A stretch of 45,136 nt of DNA from an uncultured Alphaproteobacteria bacterium (GTDB taxonomy: Bacteria > Pseudomonadota > Alphaproteobacteria > RF32 > CAG-239): NCBI GenBank assembly GCA_934273635.1, contig CAKQSV010000013.1:1-45136 (forward strand), given 5' to 3'. A program made the translations under genes and the position numbers. The notes beneath the pieces are model-generated. The model was not told the origin of the DNA and did no database searches. It worked only from the letters and a program-made list of their open reading frames with translations. Below, one piece after another: positions 42,491 through 45,136 of the stretch; positions within the stretch are counted from its first letter, which is position 1, and each line of letters starts with the position of its first letter.

Positions 42491-44944
42491 ATGAAATTAG
42501 TTATCGTAGAGTCTCCGGCCAAAGCAAAAACCATAAACAAATATTTGGGCAGTGATTATAAAGTTCTCGCCAGTTTCGGACATATCCGCGATTTACCGAG
42601 CAAAGACGGCTCAGTCAATCCCGATGACAATTTCGCCATGAAGTGGGAGCTCAGCCCCGGGGGCAAAAAACGCCTTGCCGACATCATCGCCGCGCTCAAA
42701 GACTGTGACACGATTGTCCTCGCATCCGACCCGGATAGAGAAGGAGAAGCGATTGCATGGCATATTTTAGAGGAGCTGACCGCCCGTAAAAAAATCAAAG
42801 ACAAAAAAATTGAACGCGTTGTGTTTCACGAGATTACCAAGTCCGCCATTACCGAGGCGATTAAAAACCCGCGCCAAATTGACAACGATTTAGTTTCGGC
42901 CTATATGGCTCGCCGCGCGTTGGACTATCTGGTGGGCTTTACGCTCTCGCCGGTACTGTGGCGCAAACTCCCAGGGTCAAAATCGGCAGGACGTGTGCAA
43001 TCGGTGGCTTTGCGCCTGATTTGCGACCGCGAGACCGAGATTGAAAAGTTCAAAAGCGAGGAGTACTGGACGGTAGACGCTGAGTTAATCACCAAAACGC
43101 AAGCGATGATTCGCACCCACCTGATTAACCTTGACGGCAAAAAACTTGAAAAATTTGACCTCAACACCGAGGCGAAAGCCATGGAGGCGAAAGCCAAGAT
43201 TGAGGCGCAGGATTTCAGCATCTCCAACGTTGAGCGCAAAAAAGCCAACCGATACCCTGCTCCGCCGTTCACCACCTCGACCCTGCAACAAGAGGCGGCG
43301 CGCAAACTGCGTTTCAGTGCCAAAAAAACCATGCAAATTGCGCAAAAACTCTATGAGGCCGGACACATTACCTATATGCGTACTGACGCGGTCAACCTTT
43401 CTAAGGAGGCTATCGGCGCTTGTCGTGACGCTATTCTCAAATATTTTGGCGAGGCCTACCTCCCCAAAACGCCTAAGGAATATAAAAACAAATCTAAAAA
43501 CGCGCAAGAGGCGCACGAGGCAATTCGTCCGGCACATATTGACGACACCCCGAAAAAGCTGGAGCTCAAACTCGACAGCGACGCGCACAAACTCTACGAG
43601 CTGATTTGGAAGCGTACCGTCGCCTGCCAAATGACACCCGCGGTTTTGGATAAGGTTGTGATTGACGCCACCAGCGCCGACAAACAAATTTTGTTACGCG
43701 CCAATGGTCAAGTTATCGCCTTTGACGGTTTCTTAAAACTCTATGTTGAAAGTCAGGACGACAACGACGATGATGACGACAACAAAATTTTGCCAAACGT
43801 TGAAGTTGGCGAAGCTGTCAGCAAGGGTCAAATCATCCCCGAACAACACTTTACCACACCGCCTCCGCGCTTTACCGAGGCCAGTCTGGTGAAAAAACTT
43901 GAGGAACTGGGCATCGGTCGTCCGTCAACCTATGCCTCGATTATCGCCGTGTTGCAAGAGCGTAAATACGTTCGGGTTGAAAAATTGCGCTTTATTCCGG
44001 AAGACCGTGGTCGTATTGTCACCGTCTTTTTGGAAAACTGGTTTAAGAAATACGTTGAATATGACTTTACCGCGCAACTGGAAGAATATTTAGATAACGT
44101 CTCAGCCGGAGAAATGGATTGGCACAAACTGCTCGGAGGTTTCTGGGTTAAGTTTGTCAAAAACATTGACGCTGTCGCTCCGTTACAAGTCAGCGAAGTG
44201 ATTGAAAAAATTGACGAGGTGTTGTCTTATCACCTGTTTCCGCCGCGTGAAGACGGCTCTGACCCGCGCGAATGCCCTGAGTGCCACAAAGGACACTTGA
44301 GCATCAAACTCGGCAAATTCGGTGCCTTTTTGGGCTGCTCGAACTATCCGGAGTGCAAATATACCAAGCCACTGACTGATGTTTCGGAAGAGGCAGGCAG
44401 TGACACGCCCAAAGCCCCCAACCCAGAGGACAAAACCTTAGGCGAGCTGAACGGTATGAATATTTACCTCAAAAAAGGTCCATACGGTTATTATTTGCAA
44501 CTGGGAGAAGACGCGACCGCCACCACCGAAAAGCCCAAACGCTCGGCATTGCCTAAGAATATAAAACCTGAAGAAATTACTTTAGAACAAGCGTCTATAT
44601 TGTTGACTTTGCCTCGAAAACTCGGGAACGACATTGAGGTGAGCATCGGCAAATTCGGTCCATATATCAAACAAGGCGGCAAGTCAAAATCACTGACCGG
44701 CGCGGATAATATCTTCAATATCACTTTGGAGCGCGCCGAGGAGTTGCTCAAAAACGTGGTTGCCCGTCCCGAACCGAAAGTCTTAGGCAAAGACCCGAAG
44801 AGCAAACAGGATATCACCGTGCAAACCGGCAGATACGGCCCTTATTTGAAGTGTGGTAAAAATAACTACGCCCTCCCCAAAAATCAGGACATCCAAACCC
44901 TGACGCTTGAGGTCGCCCTCAAAATCATCGCCGATAAAAAATAA
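42491..44944 (+). CDS. topA: DNA topoisomerase I
   Basis: TopA relaxes negative supercoils by cutting one DNA strand. The 817 residues have a Toprim domain (IVESPAKAKTI; DPDREGE at 80-86), the catalytic Tyr295 in TYMRTDAVNLS, and a C-terminal region with one four-Cys zinc site (Cys595, 598, 616, 622). Three Topo_C-type units follow: GPYGYYLQLG, GKFGPYIKQGG and GRYGPYLKCGK. An acidic insert, DDNDDDDD, lies at ~423-430. The dprA-topA order is widespread. Confidence 0.96.
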   Translation: MKLVIVESPAKAKTINKYLGSDYKVLASFGHIRDLPSKDGSVNPDDNFAMKWELSPGGKKRLADIIAALKDCDTIVLASDPDREGEAIAWHILEELTARKKIKDKKIERVVFHEITKSAITEAIKNPRQIDNDLVSAYMARRALDYLVGFTLSPVLWRKLPGSKSAGRVQSVALRLICDRETEIEKFKSEEYWTVDAELITKTQAMIRTHLINLDGKKLEKFDLNTEAKAMEAKAKIEAQDFSISNVERKKANRYPAPPFTTSTLQQEAARKLRFSAKKTMQIAQKLYEAGHITYMRTDAVNLSKEAIGACRDAILKYFGEAYLPKTPKEYKNKSKNAQEAHEAIRPAHIDDTPKKLELKLDSDAHKLYELIWKRTVACQMTPAVLDKVVIDATSADKQILLRANGQVIAFDGFLKLYVESQDDNDDDDDNKILPNVEVGEAVSKGQIIPEQHFTTPPPRFTEASLVKKLEELGIGRPSTYASIIAVLQERKYVRVEKLRFIPEDRGRIVTVFLENWFKKYVEYDFTAQLEEYLDNVSAGEMDWHKLLGGFWVKFVKNIDAVAPLQVSEVIEKIDEVLSYHLFPPREDGSDPRECPECHKGHLSIKLGKFGAFLGCSNYPECKYTKPLTDVSEEAGSDTPKAPNPEDKTLGELNGMNIYLKKGPYGYYLQLGEDATATTEKPKRSALPKNIKPEEITLEQASILLTLPRKLGNDIEVSIGKFGPYIKQGGKSKSLTGADNIFNITLERAEELLKNVVARPEPKVLGKDPKSKQDITVQTGRYGPYLKCGKNNYALPKNQDIQTLTLEVALKIIADKK

Positions 44945-45136
44945 CCCGTCTCCCACGTACCCCCGCAATCATCCTTGCGCAGCGTGGTGGTTCTGGGGAA
45001 TTCTTCCTTAAATTTTTAGGGACGGGCGAAGACCAAACTGCCGGTGGCTGTTTGGTCAGGCAGACGCAATGAGACTTGTTGAGCTAGCTAGGATAACCGA
45101 AGCGCAGCGAAACTTAGTCGGAATTGAAGAAAACCT
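44945..45136. other. Non-coding right edge with one hairpin
   Basis: No supported gene. A perfect 8-bp stem, GACCAAAC (45031-45038) with GTTTGGTC (45050-45057), encloses an 11-base loop. The sequence TTAAATTTTTAGGGA nearby is similar in style to the palindromic repeats at 2392-2525. No T-run follows the hairpin, so it is a poor terminator for topA. Confidence 0.4.

Noticed and set aside
1..45136. CRISPR arrays, transposase genes, prophage genes
   Set aside because: No regularly spaced repeats, no transposase or integrase motifs and no phage structural genes were seen on either strand.

Overview
The window reads as chromosome of an alphaproteobacterium with moderate-to-low GC. The envelope-biogenesis order pyrH-frr-uppS-cdsA-rseP-bamA ... 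lpxD-fabZ-lpxA-lpxI-lpxB, the use of LpxI (typical of alphaproteobacteria) instead of LpxH, and an elongator tRNA-Met with the AATCATAATCC anticodon region support this. Cys-rich secreted paralogues, scattered palindromic repeats and a toxin-antitoxin pair suggest a host-associated (gut-type) lineage. That lineage call is inference; no species can be named from the sequence alone.

Layout. 1-2335: two adjacent secreted Cys-rich proteins of unknown role, the first cut by the left edge. 2336-2701: non-coding palindromic repeats. 2702-9870: single genes for glycogen synthase (glgA), GrpE, a DinJ/YafQ toxin-antitoxin pair, a Sel1-repeat protein, cysteine synthase (cysK), LptG and an unknown 263-residue protein. 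9980-15623: divergent mfd and recG. 15624-16050: a duplicated tRNA 3' end and terminator, then the intact tRNA-Met. 16098-19602: membrane proteins (unknown, MarC, TerC) and the flagellar stator pair motA-motB. 19663-27997: an eight-gene minus-strand operon making dTDP-L-rhamnose (rfbA, rfbC, rfbD, rfbB) with two copies of an MBOAT/SGNH O-acetyltransferase pair embedded in it. 28173-28772: a degenerate HD-domain protein. 28764-33347: lipid A genes lpxB, lpxI, lpxA, fabZ and lpxD. 33444-34210: a small unknown gene, a probable ~290-nt structured RNA with its own promoter and terminator, and the bamA terminator. 34238-40533: bamA, rseP, cdsA, uppS, frr, pyrH. 40714-44944: plsY, dprA, topA. 44945-45136: non-coding tail.

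Most of the window builds the cell envelope: lipid A (lpx), outer-membrane protein insertion (bamA, rseP), phospholipid and undecaprenyl carriers (cdsA, plsY, uppS), LPS export (lptG) and a rhamnose-containing, probably O-acetylated polysaccharide. The most unusual features are the hairpin-rich transcript between bamA and lpxD (where skp normally sits), the duplicated acetyltransferase module inside the rhamnose operon, and the duplicated tRNA-Met 3' end.
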